From positions 392,773-456,772 of the forward strand of contig CAWEWZ010000011.1 in NCBI GenBank assembly GCA_963812885.1: a DNA stretch of 64,000 nucleotides, given 5' to 3'. Shown here in pieces: positions 55,027 to 64,000 of the stretch; the stretch's first letter is position 1; each line of letters starts with the position of its first letter. The notes under the pieces were generated by a model. The model made no database searches. It saw only the letters and a list, made by a program, of their open reading frames with translations, and was not told the origin of the DNA. A program made the translations under genes and the position numbers. The DNA is from Bog-756 sp963812885. Its GTDB lineage: Bacteria > Actinomycetota > Acidimicrobiia > Acidimicrobiales > RAAP-2.

Positions 55027-55461
55027 GTGCCCGAGGTGCCTCCCGCCCGCCACCTGCTCCGGGCCAAAGACCTCGCTGACGCCCGCTATTCGGACCCGCT
55101 GACCGTCCGCGACCTGGCCGCCGAGGCCGGCCTGTCTTCCGCCCACTTCAGCCGCCGGTTCAAGCAGACCTTCGGCGAGTCACCGCACCAGTACCTGCTG
55201 ACTCGCCGCCTCGAGCGAGCAGCCGCACTGCTCTGCACCAGCGACTGGTCGATCGCCGATATCTGCTTCTCCGTCGGCTGCACCAGCGTCGGCTCGTTCA
55301 TCACCAGCTTTCGCCGGATGTTCGGGCAGACCCCCCTTGCCTACCGAGCCAGCCACCCGCCTGCCGCGTGGCACGTCCACATCCCGAGGTGCGTTGCGCA
55401 GTCCTACGCCCGACCGCGGAACCGCACGTTTCGAGAAGACGTCGCCAGCACCACCCCTTAG
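55027..55461 (+). CDS. Short AraC/XylS-family regulator
   Basis: A 144-residue stand-alone AraC DNA-binding unit: LLRAKDLADARYSDPLTVRDLAAEAGLSSAHFSRRFKQTFGESPHQYLLTRRLERAAALL (first HTH) and SIADICFSVGCTSVGSFITSFRRMFGQTPLAYR (second HTH). There is no sensor domain. It precedes a VOC protein gene by 36 bp; AraC-VOC pairs of this size are common in actinobacteria. Intact. Confidence 0.88.
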   Translation: MPEVPPARHLLRAKDLADARYSDPLTVRDLAAEAGLSSAHFSRRFKQTFGESPHQYLLTRRLERAAALLCTSDWSIADICFSVGCTSVGSFITSFRRMFGQTPLAYRASHPPAAWHVHIPRCVAQSYARPRNRTFREDVASTTP

Positions 55462-55497
55462 GCTCGACGGAGACACCGATTCGGCCAGGAGGTCACG

Positions 55498-55929
55498 ATG
55501 ATCACCATCGCCAACGCCCAATTCTGGGTGCACGATCAGGACGAGGCGCTCGACTTCTACACCCGGGTACTCGGTTGGGAGGTGCGGGCCGACGTGACCA
55601 TGGAGGCATGGAACTTCCGCTGGCTCTGCGTGGGGCCGAGCGGCCAGGACGATGTCGGCCTGGTACTGATGCCGATCCCCGGTGCCCCGATGCTGGACGC
55701 GGCAGGCAGCGCCCAACTCGGCGACCTGGTGGCCAAGGGGGCCGGGGGCACCCTGTTCCTGCAGACCGACGACTGCCAGGCCAGCTACGACGAGTTGTCG
55801 ACACGCGGGGTCGAATTCAACGATCCGCCGACCGCCCAGCCCTACGGTATCGACACATCCTTCCGCGACCCTTCCGGCAACAACATCCGGCTCACCCAGG
55901 TACTGGAGTTCGATCCTGCCCGCCAGTGA
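55498..55929 (+). CDS. VOC-superfamily (glyoxalase-like) protein
   Basis: A 143-residue protein with the two beta-alpha-beta-beta-beta modules of the vicinal-oxygen-chelate fold: FWVHDQDEALDFYTRVLGWEVRADVTM and GTLFLQTDDCQASYDELSTRGVEFNDPPTAQPYGIDTSFRDPSGNNIRLTQV. The metal positions (His in the first strand; Glu near the end) are only partly kept, so the enzyme activity is open. AGGAGG precedes the ATG. Probably co-transcribed with the AraC gene. Confidence 0.88.
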   Translation: MITIANAQFWVHDQDEALDFYTRVLGWEVRADVTMEAWNFRWLCVGPSGQDDVGLVLMPIPGAPMLDAAGSAQLGDLVAKGAGGTLFLQTDDCQASYDELSTRGVEFNDPPTAQPYGIDTSFRDPSGNNIRLTQVLEFDPARQ

Positions 55930-55944
55930 GCCCTAGCCCCGACC

Positions 55945-56546
55945 TCACACCGGCGCGGTCACGGCCTTGATGATGACGGCGTAGAGGTCGTGCCACTCGG
56001 ACGAGCTGAATCCGGCGTCCTCCAGCAGCCGGGTGGCCCGTCGCCGCGGTGCGCGCCTTTCCTCGACGGCTGAAGAGCATGGTCGGTGCCAACCACAGGG
56101 AGAACTGGTCGACGAGAACCAGGCGCCCGCCCGGTTTCAGGACCCGGGAGCATTCGGCCAACCCGGCCCGTTGATCCGACCAGTGATCGAACGAGGTCGT
56201 GCTGACCACCAGATCGAAGGTGTCGATCGGGGTGGGGAAGGCGCTCGGCCACCGCGACGGCGAACCCGAGTCGGGCATCGTGGGGCGTGGCCTCGGCTAC
56301 CTCGACCATGGTTGGTGCCGGGTCCACAGCCATCAACCCGATCGCGCTGGGATAACACGTGGCCAGCAAGCGCAGGAGATACCCGGTGCCGCATCCGACG
56401 TCGAGGACGCGGCCGGGTGCCGCCACCGTCGCCGCGGCCAGGGCCGCGGTTCGAGTCGAGATCTCATGGTGCAGCCGGGCGTGACGGCCCTGGTCGTAGG
56501 TCGCGGCGCGCTCATCGAACGCAGCCAGATCTCGATGGGGCGGCAC
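55945..56546 (-). CDS. Class I SAM-dependent methyltransferase (two frameshifts)
   Basis: About 200 residues. FDERAATYDQGRHARLH, motif I GRVLDVGCGTGYLLRLLAT, MAVDPAPTMVEVAEA, the post-I region FDLVVSTTSFDHWSDQRAGLAECSRVLKPGGRLVLVDQF. An extra C near 56236 and an extra base near 56050 are removed; repaired joins read AERLPTPIDTFDLVV and KARTAARATRLLEDAGFSSSEW. GTG 56546 is leaderless (CAGACT 56559-56554, 7-base spacer). UbiE/Coq5-like small-molecule methyltransferase; substrate unknown. Confidence 0.83.
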
Positions 56547-56553
56547 GACGAGG

Positions 56554-56559
56554 AGTCTG
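56554..56559 (-). promoter_or_regulatory. -10 element CAGACT, leaderless start of methyltransferase gene
   Basis: Minus strand CAGACT, 7 bases, GTG 56546. Confidence 0.45.
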
Positions 56560-56892
56560 GCATCTCCGCTGGCGACGGGAGGAGAATCACCAGCCCTGGG
56601 GACGGGCACCTGCCGGGGTGAACCGGCCTCGGCCAGCCTGCCGGGCAACGTCCAACGAATGGATGGGTCCGTCCGTGGCAAGCTGGCGGGATCAGACCGT
56701 TCCAGAGCGACTCCGGGGAGTACTTGGCCAGAATCAGGGCCGCCGACTCCCACTCCCTCGGCCGGTCCTGATCAGGAGCGGACCCCCGGTGACGAGAGAT
56801 GATGTGCGTTCGATTACATGGACGGAGGACGGCGGTTTGACGAGGTCGGTCGTACGCTCTGACTGTCGGCCGCGACCGCACCGCATGCAGTC

Positions 56893-57852
56893 ATGAGTGA
56901 TCTTCCCGACTACGACGAGTTGCCTCCCGCCCCCGGCGGGGGTCGATCGGCATGGGGCCTCTTCGGGTCATCCGATTCGATCGGGCTGCTCACGCTCCAG
57001 ACCCCCGAACGGGTCGCTGCCGCGGCCCGCCTCATCCGGACGGGCCAGGTCTTCAGTCTCAATGCTCCGCTCGATGCCATCGACCCGCCGATGTTCGGGC
57101 GCGGTGCCCTCGAGCACACCGTGATTCCGATAGGCGGGAACGCCGCCTTCGACGACAAACTGGACAACTACTTTCCCCAGGCGTCGAGCCAGTGGGACTC
57201 GCTGGGTCATGTCGCCTACGACGCCGACAAGTTCTACAACGGCGCCACCGCCGACGACATCAAGACCGGGTCGCGCGATACCGTCGAGCGCTGGGCGGAG
57301 CGCGGCATTGCCGGCCGGGCGGTGCTCCTCGATATCGAGACGACCCTGGGTGGCGCGGGCCGAGGATTCGAACCGGCCAGTCCCCGCCCCATCACCGTCG
57401 ACGAACTCGAGGAGACGCGCCAGGCCGCCGGTATCACCTGGCAGCCCGGCGATGTTCTCCTCCTCCATACCGGATTCCTCCGCTGGTACCGGCGTCAGGA
57501 CAAGGCGGCGCGTGAACGCCTGGCCGAGCCAAGCCAACTGGCGGCGGTCGGCCTGGACAGGAACGAGGACATGGCCCGCTATTTGTGGAACGCACACATT
57601 GCCGCCGTGGCTTCCGACAATCCTTCGGTCGAGGTGTGGCCGATCGACGTGGCCCCCGAATCCATGCCCTTCGGATTCCTGCACCGGATCCTCATCGGAC
57701 AATTCGGTATGGCCCTCGGTGAGCTCTGGTGGCTCGAGGACCTGGCCGAGTCGTGCCGTCGGGATGGACACTACGAGGCCTTCCTCACCGCCGCGCCGAC
57801 GAATGTCCGGGGCGGGATCGGATCGTCGGCCAACGCCTTGGCCATCAAATGA
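56893..57852 (+). CDS. Cyclase-family (kynurenine formamidase-like) metal hydrolase
   Basis: 319 residues, intact. The cyclase family (PF04199) includes kynurenine formamidase and isatin hydrolase. SSQWDSLGHVAYDADKFYNG takes the place of the HxGTHxDxPxH metal motif, and GRAVLLDIETTLGG, PGDVLLLHTGFLRWYRR and VWPIDVAPESMPFGFLHRILIG are family blocks. The first motif His is replaced (QWDSLGH), as in the longer actinobacterial subgroup of the family. A three-codon frame ATG-CAG-TCA-TGA (56885-56896) overlaps the start codon as ATGA. Confidence 0.82.
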   Translation: MSDLPDYDELPPAPGGGRSAWGLFGSSDSIGLLTLQTPERVAAAARLIRTGQVFSLNAPLDAIDPPMFGRGALEHTVIPIGGNAAFDDKLDNYFPQASSQWDSLGHVAYDADKFYNGATADDIKTGSRDTVERWAERGIAGRAVLLDIETTLGGAGRGFEPASPRPITVDELEETRQAAGITWQPGDVLLLHTGFLRWYRRQDKAARERLAEPSQLAAVGLDRNEDMARYLWNAHIAAVASDNPSVEVWPIDVAPESMPFGFLHRILIGQFGMALGELWWLEDLAESCRRDGHYEAFLTAAPTNVRGGIGSSANALAIK

Positions 57853-58121
57853 CCGGGGCATGACCCGGGCGATCAGCCGGATCGGCGGCGGCCTGACGGT
57901 ACCCGTCTGACCGACGTCTGGCGGAGCCTGTTTCAGAGACCCACCGGTGAAATTTGTCTGGCCGTCCGGCGGGATGGCCGGCCTTCGCCGGGGACGGGAG
58001 CGCCCAGGCGGAGCACTCGGTTCGGGGAGGTTGAGCCCAGGTCGGCCGTTTCCGCGGGTAGCGTTTGCTGCTCGTACATGGGTAGAGCCGTCTTCGCGCG
58101 GGGTCCAGGAAGAAGAGCATC
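57853..58121. other. Intergenic region before the mannosyltransferase genes
   Basis: About 270 bp with no supportable gene. TAGCGT at 58058-58063 is a possible -10 for the downstream gene (leader about 50 nt), and AGGAAGAAG at 58107-58115 precedes its GTG start. Confidence 0.45.
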
Positions 58122-59599
58122 GTGGGAGTGCCCACCGCCGTGAGCGGACCAGGCGTCACCAGCAGGACAGACGTGAGCCACGGGCTCCGGTCGATGAATG
58201 TGTGGATCGGCGTCGGCACTCTCGGATCCATCGGTCTGGCCATCATGGGCACCAGCCTGGGAGCCATTCCCCGACCCGGCGACACCGGCTGGTGGTTCAA
58301 CGTTCCGGCCCAGGTGGGGACCCTCCCGAGGGTGGGCTTCTACAGCGCCGTCCTCGTGCTCATCGCCGGCTGGGTCGGCGTCGGCGTCCATGCTCGGGCC
58401 GGGCGACTCACCGTGAGCCGGGCCTGGGTCATCCTGGCGCTCTGGGGTCTACCCCTCCTGGTGGGTCCGCCCATCTTCAGCCGCGACATCTACAGCTACA
58501 TCGCCCAGGGGCTACTGGCCAACCAGGGCCACAATCCCTACATCGCGGCCCCGGCGGCGCTCGGCAATCCCCACCTCCTGGCCTCGGTGGCCGAGGTGTG
58601 GCGCCATACCGCCTCCCCCTACGGCCCACTGTTCGTGGTGGTCAGCCGGGTGGTGGCCACCGTGGCCGGGTCGTCGCTGGTCGCGCAGGTCTTGGCCTTT
58701 CGGCTGATCGAGCTGGCCGGCGTGGTCATGATCATGGTGTCACTCCCCCGGCTCGCCCGCCGCCTCGGGAACGACCCGGGGCTGGCCCTGTGGCTCGGTG
58801 CGCTGAGCCCCTTGGCGCTCTTCAGTTTCATTGCCTCGGGTCACAACGACGCGCTCATGGTCGGGCTGCTGCTGGCGGGGATCACCCTGGCCATGGAGGG
58901 CCGACTGGCCGCCGGTGTCGCTCTGTGCGCCCTCGCCGCCACCATCAAACTTCCGGCCGCAGCCGCCATCGTCTTCATCGGCGTGGACCAGTTCCGCATG
59001 GCCCAGGGCAAAACAAGCGATGGCGTATCGCCGCCGAGACCGTCGTCGTCCCCGTGGTGGTGGTCGTCGGCATCACGATCGCCTCGGGCTTCGGGTGGAC
59101 GTGGCTCAGCCCCACCGCACTGCACGTACCCACCGAGCTGCGGGTCCTGTCCTCACCCTCGGTGTCCCTCGGCACCTTCGTCCACTCGATCCTGCACGGA
59201 GTCGGGATCCCGATCCGGCTGAGTCCGACCGTGACCGCCACCCAGATCGTCTGCGAAATGATCGCCGTGGCCGGTACGGTCTGGCTGGTGGGGAACGCCC
59301 ACAAGCTGGATGTCGTACGCATCCTGGGCCTGGCCCTGCTCCTCATCGTCATCGGCAGTCCCACCGTCTGGCCCTGGTATCTCATGTGGGGCTTGGCCGT
59401 GCTGGCCGCCACCGCCCTCCAGCGGTCGGTCCTCCTGGCCGCGGTGGCCGGTCTGGCCATGCTGGCCGTGGGCCCGGGAGGAGCGCCGATGCTCGGAGGC
59501 AGCGACTATTTCGTCGTCGCCCCTCTCCTTCTGGCCGGCTGCGCCTGGTTGATCTGGCATCGCCATTGGCGGAAAGTAGTGTCCGGCTATGTCACCTGA
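58122..59599 (+). CDS. MptB-like polyprenol-phosphomannose alpha-1,6-mannosyltransferase (one frameshift)
   Basis: GT-C membrane mannosyltransferase, about 492 residues with some 12 TM helices. The catalytic loop is GPPIFSRDIYSYIAQGLLANQGHNPY (the acidic pair RD in the first loop), followed by VWRHTASPYGPLFVVVSR and LSPLALFSFIASGHNDALMVGLLL, as in MptA/MptB of lipomannan synthesis. A missing base near 59010 breaks the frame after DQFRMAQG; it resumes NKRWRIAAETVVVPVVVVVG and later SPTVWPWYLMWGLAVLA. Start GTG 58122. The stop overlaps the next gene by 11 bp. Confidence 0.85.
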
Positions 59600-62522
59600 C
59601 CTGGAGGCACCGAGTCTGCGCTCGCCGGTCACGATCGAGGAGCCGGCGCCATCGGTTCCCCTGCCGGATGTCGTGCCCAGAACCGAGGCCGAACCGGGTG
59701 GACTGCGGCACTGGTACCTCTTCTGGCCGTTCGTCGTCTATCTGGCGTTGCGGGCGCTGACCCTCATCGGCACGGCCGTCGCCAATGTGTTCGTCCACCC
59801 GAACCTCCTCCACACCGCGCTGTACCGGTGGGACGGCAAGTGGTTCGTCAAGGCCGCCACCCACGGCTACCCCAGCCAGCTTCCGTTGCACGACGGCCAT
59901 GTGGTCAGCAACACCATCGCCTTCTTCCCGGTCTTCCCATTGGTCATCCGGGGTCTGGCCGACATCACCTCGATCTCGCCGATACCGGTGTCCATCGTCA
60001 TCAGCGGCGTCACCGGGCTGACCGCGGTCCTCGCCGTGGGCATGCTGGCCCGCCAGTTCGCCGGTGCCGAGAAGGCGACGAGGGCGACCCTCCTGTTCGT
60101 GGTCTTCCCCGGGACCTTCGTATTCAGCATGGGGTACTCCGAGGGCATCATCATCACCTGCGTGGCCTTCGGGCTGCTGGCCCTGCTGCGACGTCAGTGG
60201 TGGTTGGCCGGTGGGCTCGGACTGCTGGCGACGGCCGCCTCCCCCGTGGCCCTCGCCTTCGTCATCAGCTGCGCCTGGTCCTCTGGAAGGGCCATCCTCC
60301 GGGACCGCACCTGGCGATCGCTCGTCGCCCCGATCCTGGCCCCGCTGGGATTCATCGCCTACATGCTCTACCTGTGGGCCCACACCGGCCATCTCAGTGC
60401 CTGGCGTCTCACCGAACGGGGTGGTTGGAAGAGCTACCCGTCCCTGGCGTACCCGGTGCACATCCTCACCACCTTCATCTTCAACCCCGTCCGTCCCACC
60501 ATCACCGGCCAGATCCTCTTCTTCGGGACCATCGTCACCGTGATCGCCGCGATGATGGCCGTGCGGGAGCGTCAGCCGGCACCGGTCCTCATCTACGGGC
60601 TGCTGACCGCGGCCCTGGTGGCCGTCTCGGCTCCGGTGGGTCTGCGACCTCGGATGATCATGGTGGCGTTCCCGCTCATCATTGCCGTGGGCACCCGCCT
60701 GCGGGGACGGTCCTATGCCTGGGTGTTCGCCACCTCGACCTGCGCGTTGATCGCCATGACGTACCTCGAGATGTTCTCAATCGCGCGTCTTCCCGTGACT
60801 CGGGCGGCGCCCAGGGGGACGGCGACGATCGAGGTCGCAGACCCGGGCACCCCCGACCAAACCCCCACCCTGCTCCGTTGCGGATGGACTCTGGTGTGGC
60901 TCAGCGTGCTGGTGGCCGGATTCGGCTTCTGGGGATCGTGGTCGTCGTGGGCACCGGCCGGCGCCTTCGCCCCGCTGTTGGTCCTGGCCGGGCTGGGGGG
61001 CACGGCCGCCGTCTGGATCGTCCGCAATCCGAACTCACGGCCCATGCAGTGGGCGGGCCTGGCCATCACCCTGGTCACCGTCGGCCTCCCGCAGGCGGCC
61101 GCCATCCACGTCCGTCAGTTCTACGCCACCGATGCCGCCGCCCTCAACCACGTGGCCGCCCGCGTGCTCCTCCACGGCAACAATCCGTATACGGCGTCCA
61201 TGCAGTCGGCTTCCGTTCTGCTGAAGACGCCCTCGGCCTTTTGGACCTACACGGTGGACGGCGGCCACATCGCCCAGGTCTCCTACCCCGCCGGCTCGTT
61301 CCTGCTGGACGTTCCGGCCATGGCCCTCGGGTTCCACCATGCCATCGTCGACTGGATGGACCTCGGAGCCTGGCTCATCGCCGGCATTCTCCTCTTCGTG
61401 ATGGTGCCCGCCACCCTGCGCTGGTTCGCGTTGGTCATCGCCCTCACCTCCCTGCTGATCGCCCTCTTCTCCGACGGAGGCACGGACGCCCTGTTCATGC
61501 CCTTCCTCATCCTCGCCGTCTGGCGTTGGGACCGGTTCGCCACCGGAAGGGGGTCCGGCGTGGCCGGGTGGATGGGCCCGGTAGCCCTGGGCATCGCCTG
61601 CTCGATCAAGCAGACACCGTGGTTCTGCATCCCCTTCCTCGTGATCGGGGTGGCCCTGGTCGCCCACCGATCGGGCCGCAACCCCTGGCCGCCGGCGGCG
61701 CGGTACCTCGGGATCGTGGTCGGCATCTTCGTGCTCGTCGATCTGCCGTTCATCATCTGGAGCCCGGTGGCGTGGTGGAACGGGATGCTGCTCCCGTTCA
61801 CCCACCCACTGGTGGCCGACGGTCAAGGCGTCGTCACTCTCGCGCTGCACGGGCTCACGGGGGGGGTGCGCCTGTCCCTGTTGTCCCTGGCCGGGGCGTT
61901 CGTCTACCTGGCCCTGCTGATTGCCTTTGTGCTTTGGTTCCCCGTGCTCAAACGGAGCTGGCTCTTTCTGTTACCCGTTGTGCTGTTCGTTCCGCCCCGA
62001 AGCCTGTCGAGCTACCTCATCGACTTCTTTCCGGTGGCCATCGTGGGCGCTCTGACCGTTGCCGCGCCGGCCGCCGCGCCACGAGCAGTGCCATCTCCGG
62101 CCAGGAGATGGAGAGCGGGTCTGGCGGTGGCTGCTCCCCTCGCCGTGGCGGTGGTCATCGGCGCCGTGGCCTTCACCTCGGCCCCGCTCGATCTGACGGT
62201 CACCGGGTTCCGGACATCCAACGCCACTCAGGAGCTCGACTCGGTGACCGTGCTCGTCCACAATTCCACCGACCACGCAGTGACTCCGCACTTCATGGTG
62301 TCGATCGGGGCGTCCCACCCGAACGGGTTCTGGACCACCGGCGGGGCGCGGTCACCGTTGGTGCTCGGCCCCGGCGCTTCGACCACCGTCAAGTTGCGAC
62401 CCGGCCTCTACACGTGGTCGCCTGTCCGTGGTGGTTACTGGCTGGTGGAGGCCTATACCTCGTCCCCGAATGCTCTCAGCACGAGCCCGCTGCAGTTCTG
62501 GAGGCTGGGAACTCCCCAGTGA
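59589..62522 (+). CDS. Two-module GT-C membrane glycosyltransferase, PIG-V-like plus second GT-C domain
   Basis: Intact 977-residue protein. Module 1 (about 40-410) resembles PIG-V/Gpi18 mannosyltransferases: ALYRWDGKWFVKAATHGYPSQ, NTIAFFPVFPLVIRGLADI, FPGTFVFSMGYSEGIIITCVAFG. Module 2 (about 430-830) is another GT-C-like unit: LNHVAARVLLHGNNPYTASMQSA, FSDGGTDALFMPFLILAVWRWDRFAT, GIACSIKQTPWFCIPFLVIG. A soluble C-terminal beta domain (LDLTVTGFRTSNATQELDSVTVLVHNSTDHAV) ends it. The start overlaps the MptB-like gene. Probably dolichyl/polyprenyl-phosphate-mannose dependent; acceptor unknown. Confidence 0.8.
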   Translation: MSPDLEAPSLRSPVTIEEPAPSVPLPDVVPRTEAEPGGLRHWYLFWPFVVYLALRALTLIGTAVANVFVHPNLLHTALYRWDGKWFVKAATHGYPSQLPLHDGHVVSNTIAFFPVFPLVIRGLADITSISPIPVSIVISGVTGLTAVLAVGMLARQFAGAEKATRATLLFVVFPGTFVFSMGYSEGIIITCVAFGLLALLRRQWWLAGGLGLLATAASPVALAFVISCAWSSGRAILRDRTWRSLVAPILAPLGFIAYMLYLWAHTGHLSAWRLTERGGWKSYPSLAYPVHILTTFIFNPVRPTITGQILFFGTIVTVIAAMMAVRERQPAPVLIYGLLTAALVAVSAPVGLRPRMIMVAFPLIIAVGTRLRGRSYAWVFATSTCALIAMTYLEMFSIARLPVTRAAPRGTATIEVADPGTPDQTPTLLRCGWTLVWLSVLVAGFGFWGSWSSWAPAGAFAPLLVLAGLGGTAAVWIVRNPNSRPMQWAGLAITLVTVGLPQAAAIHVRQFYATDAAALNHVAARVLLHGNNPYTASMQSASVLLKTPSAFWTYTVDGGHIAQVSYPAGSFLLDVPAMALGFHHAIVDWMDLGAWLIAGILLFVMVPATLRWFALVIALTSLLIALFSDGGTDALFMPFLILAVWRWDRFATGRGSGVAGWMGPVALGIACSIKQTPWFCIPFLVIGVALVAHRSGRNPWPPAARYLGIVVGIFVLVDLPFIIWSPVAWWNGMLLPFTHPLVADGQGVVTLALHGLTGGVRLSLLSLAGAFVYLALLIAFVLWFPVLKRSWLFLLPVVLFVPPRSLSSYLIDFFPVAIVGALTVAAPAAAPRAVPSPARRWRAGLAVAAPLAVAVVIGAVAFTSAPLDLTVTGFRTSNATQELDSVTVLVHNSTDHAVTPHFMVSIGASHPNGFWTTGGARSPLVLGPGASTTVKLRPGLYTWSPVRGGYWLVEAYTSSPNALSTSPLQFWRLGTPQ

Positions 62523-63789
62523 CGTCCGGTTCGACGTCGGACGGCTCGGTATGACCGGCATCACCGGCATCACCGACCCGCCGGCGCCTCCACAGCATGA
62601 CCGCGACCCCGACCATGAACACCGCGGCGGCCACGAAGAACGAGTTCCCCTCGAGCAGCTGCCACCCGTGTTCGTGGAGCTCATTGTTCCCGCCGTTGGG
62701 CACCCTCCAGATGGGGGCCCACCAGAAGAGGGCGTAGCCGGCGACGGCCCAGATGAGGCCACCGCGCGGCCGGTCGGGGGCCAGGACCAGCCAGATGAGG
62801 ATGGGTACCACCCAGACCATGTGGTGGGCCCAGGTGATCGGCGAGGCCAACAACCCGGTGGTGGCGCAGACAAGGATCCCGATATAGGACGACGACGATC
62901 GGTAGGCCCAGGCGGCCAACAGGAGGCCGCCCACCACCACGGCCGCGCTGGCCAGGGTGATCAGGCCGGTCGACACCACCCGGTGATCGAGGCGATCGGC
63001 GACGGCTCGCAGACTCTGGTTGCTGATGTAGAAGACCCCACCCACCCGCTTGGCGTCGAAGGCGTACTTGGTCCAGTACGACCACGACACCCGAGGATCG
63101 GTGGCGGCGGTGACCGCTGAGCACACGGCGAACGTGCCCAGCGATACCCAGGCGGCCCGGGTCTGGCGGGTCAGGAACAGATAGGGCACGAAGACCAGGG
63201 GCACCAGCTTGATCGAGGCGGCGATGCCCACCAGGACACCGCGGGGCAGCGTCCGGGTCCCCACGCGGAGCCGAGTGGTCAAGTCGCCCAGCACCATGGC
63301 CGCCAGCACGATGTTGACCTGGCCGAAGCCGAAGGTGAGGTGGACGGGTTCGATCCAGTACGCCGGCTGCATCAGCACCAGGGACCACATCAGGAGCCGT
63401 TGGCGCCCGAGCCCGGGGCGGGCTGCCCGCAGGGCCAGAGCCACCATGGCGAACAGGGCCACCACGTTGATCAGGGCCCAGATCACCTGGGCCCCCCTCT
63501 GGGGCAGGGCGGACAGTGGCGCGAAAACCAGGGCCGCGAAGGGCGGATAGGTGAACGGGAGGTGCGGCAGTTGCGGCAGCGCCACCTGGTACAGCCGACC
63601 GTCGACGAGGTTCCTCCCGCCCAAGAGGTAGACAGCGATGTCGAGCTGGCGGCGGGTTGCCAGATCCACCGCTCCGGCGGTCGCCCATGCGGTGGAGACG
63701 ATGCCCAAGCCCCACAGGACCGGGGACCACTTGGCCAGCGAATCGTTGCTCGGCGAGGCCGGGACCTGAGGTGCGGACGCCGGTGACAT
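62476..63789 (-). CDS. GT87-type (DUF2029) alpha-mannosyltransferase
   Basis: GT-C enzyme of the PimE/DUF2029 family, 437 residues with 9-11 TM helices, intact. The first loop carries RRQLDIAVYLLGGRNLVDGRLYQVALPQLPHLPFTYPPFAALVFAPL (catalytic Asp in LDIAVY), followed by IEPVHLTFGFGQVNIVLAAMVLGDL (GQ-N motif) and IAASIKLVPLVFVPYLFLTRQ. C-terminal TTGLLASPITWAHHMVWVVP. ATG 63789 is 9 bases after TACGAT. It converges on the double GT-C gene, and the coding ends overlap by 47 bp. Confidence 0.88.
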   Translation of the reverse strand: MSPASAPQVPASPSNDSLAKWSPVLWGLGIVSTAWATAGAVDLATRRQLDIAVYLLGGRNLVDGRLYQVALPQLPHLPFTYPPFAALVFAPLSALPQRGAQVIWALINVVALFAMVALALRAARPGLGRQRLLMWSLVLMQPAYWIEPVHLTFGFGQVNIVLAAMVLGDLTTRLRVGTRTLPRGVLVGIAASIKLVPLVFVPYLFLTRQTRAAWVSLGTFAVCSAVTAATDPRVSWSYWTKYAFDAKRVGGVFYISNQSLRAVADRLDHRVVSTGLITLASAAVVVGGLLLAAWAYRSSSSYIGILVCATTGLLASPITWAHHMVWVVPILIWLVLAPDRPRGGLIWAVAGYALFWWAPIWRVPNGGNNELHEHGWQLLEGNSFFVAAAVFMVGVAVMLWRRRRVGDAGDAGHTEPSDVEPDVTGEFPASRTAAGSC

Positions 63790-63798
63790 GAGAGCCCG

Positions 63799-63804
63799 AT
63801 CGTA
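63799..63804 (-). promoter_or_regulatory. Probable -10 element TACGAT of the GT87 gene
   Basis: Minus strand TACGAT, 9 bases, ATG 63789; no ribosome site. Confidence 0.45.
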
Positions 63805-63978
63805 GACGGTCGCCTTCCGAAAGCTGGGCAGGCCACGATCGACCGCATCGACCGGAGGTCTCGGGATTCTCACCTGGTTGCATGGGTGTGAGGCAGCTCT
63901 GGGTCGGCCAGATTTCGCGTGCGGCGACATGCTGTGGATGTCGAGGCCGCAAGCATGGCGCCGATCCTCCCGGGCGGT

Positions 63979-64000
63979 TCATGCCCGCAACAGCTCGGCC
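63979..64000 (-). CDS. Possible 3' end of a gene entering from the right edge
   Basis: On the minus strand the last 22 bases read A-E-L-L-R-A-stop. This would fit the end of a coding region, but six codons cannot be tested. The 174 bp between it and the GT87 promoter hold no gene that I can support. Confidence 0.2.

Overview
This is very GC-rich (roughly 70 %) actinobacterial DNA. The mixture of genes (DUF2252 kinase-like protein, WS/DGAT acyltransferase, 13E12-type HNH protein, RskA-type anti-sigma factor, MptB-like mannosyltransferase) and the many leaderless genes suggest a member of Acidimicrobiia or a close relative. That placement is inference. There are no rRNA or tRNA genes, no insertion sequences and no CRISPR array. 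About half of the genes are interrupted by single-base frameshifts whose two or three pieces join into one recognisable protein. I count about forty, roughly four extra bases for every missing one, often in homopolymers or in CCGG contexts. I read these as uncorrected sequencing errors and annotate the pieces as single genes.

Layout. 1-9.5 kb: end of a dGTPase, DUF2252 protein, cyclopropane fatty-acid synthase, an Fe-S group (Mrp ATPase facing a SufR-like regulator and a cysteine desulfurase), a quinone oxidoreductase, an alpha/beta hydrolase and a flavin/F420-type oxidoreductase. 9.6-21.2 kb: a small anchored protein, then one long minus-strand run: enoyl-CoA hydratase, GDP-mannose dehydratase, ccdA, ccmABCDEFGH, a TPR (CcmI-like) protein and a maltose O-acetyltransferase. 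This is a complete System I cytochrome c maturation set with ATGA/GTGA stop-start overlaps. 21.3-30.5 kb: glycosyltransferase, TetR, ECF sigma with its zinc anti-sigma, ferritin-like protein, DUF4395, HNH protein, tyrosine phosphatase, acyl-CoA dehydrogenase and cold-shock protein. 30.6-40 kb: divergent cysS and valS, then a branched-chain-amino-acid-type ABC transporter (LivF, LivG, fused LivH-LivM, binding lipoprotein). 40-50 kb: HSL-family esterase, WS/DGAT, beta-propeller lipoprotein, UBP zinc finger, DUF885 peptidase-like protein, EAL-GAF phosphodiesterase, alkaline-phosphatase-superfamily enzyme and a PhnZ-like HD oxygenase. 50-57.9 kb: Baeyer-Villiger monooxygenase with TetR, divergent alcohol dehydrogenase, a palindrome-centred divergent promoter driving an ArsR-type regulator, then AraC, VOC, methyltransferase and cyclase genes. 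58-64 kb: three GT-C membrane mannosyltransferases, one of them a 977-residue double-domain protein, likely for lipoglycan or glycolipid assembly.

Regulatory theme. At least thirteen genes start exactly 6 or 7 bases after a TAnnnT-like -10 element with no Shine-Dalgarno sequence, which indicates leaderless transcripts. Genes inside operons instead overlap by ATGA/GTGA or carry an AGGAGG-type site. Short tandem repeats (12, 15 or 18 bp) recur both between genes and inside coding regions.
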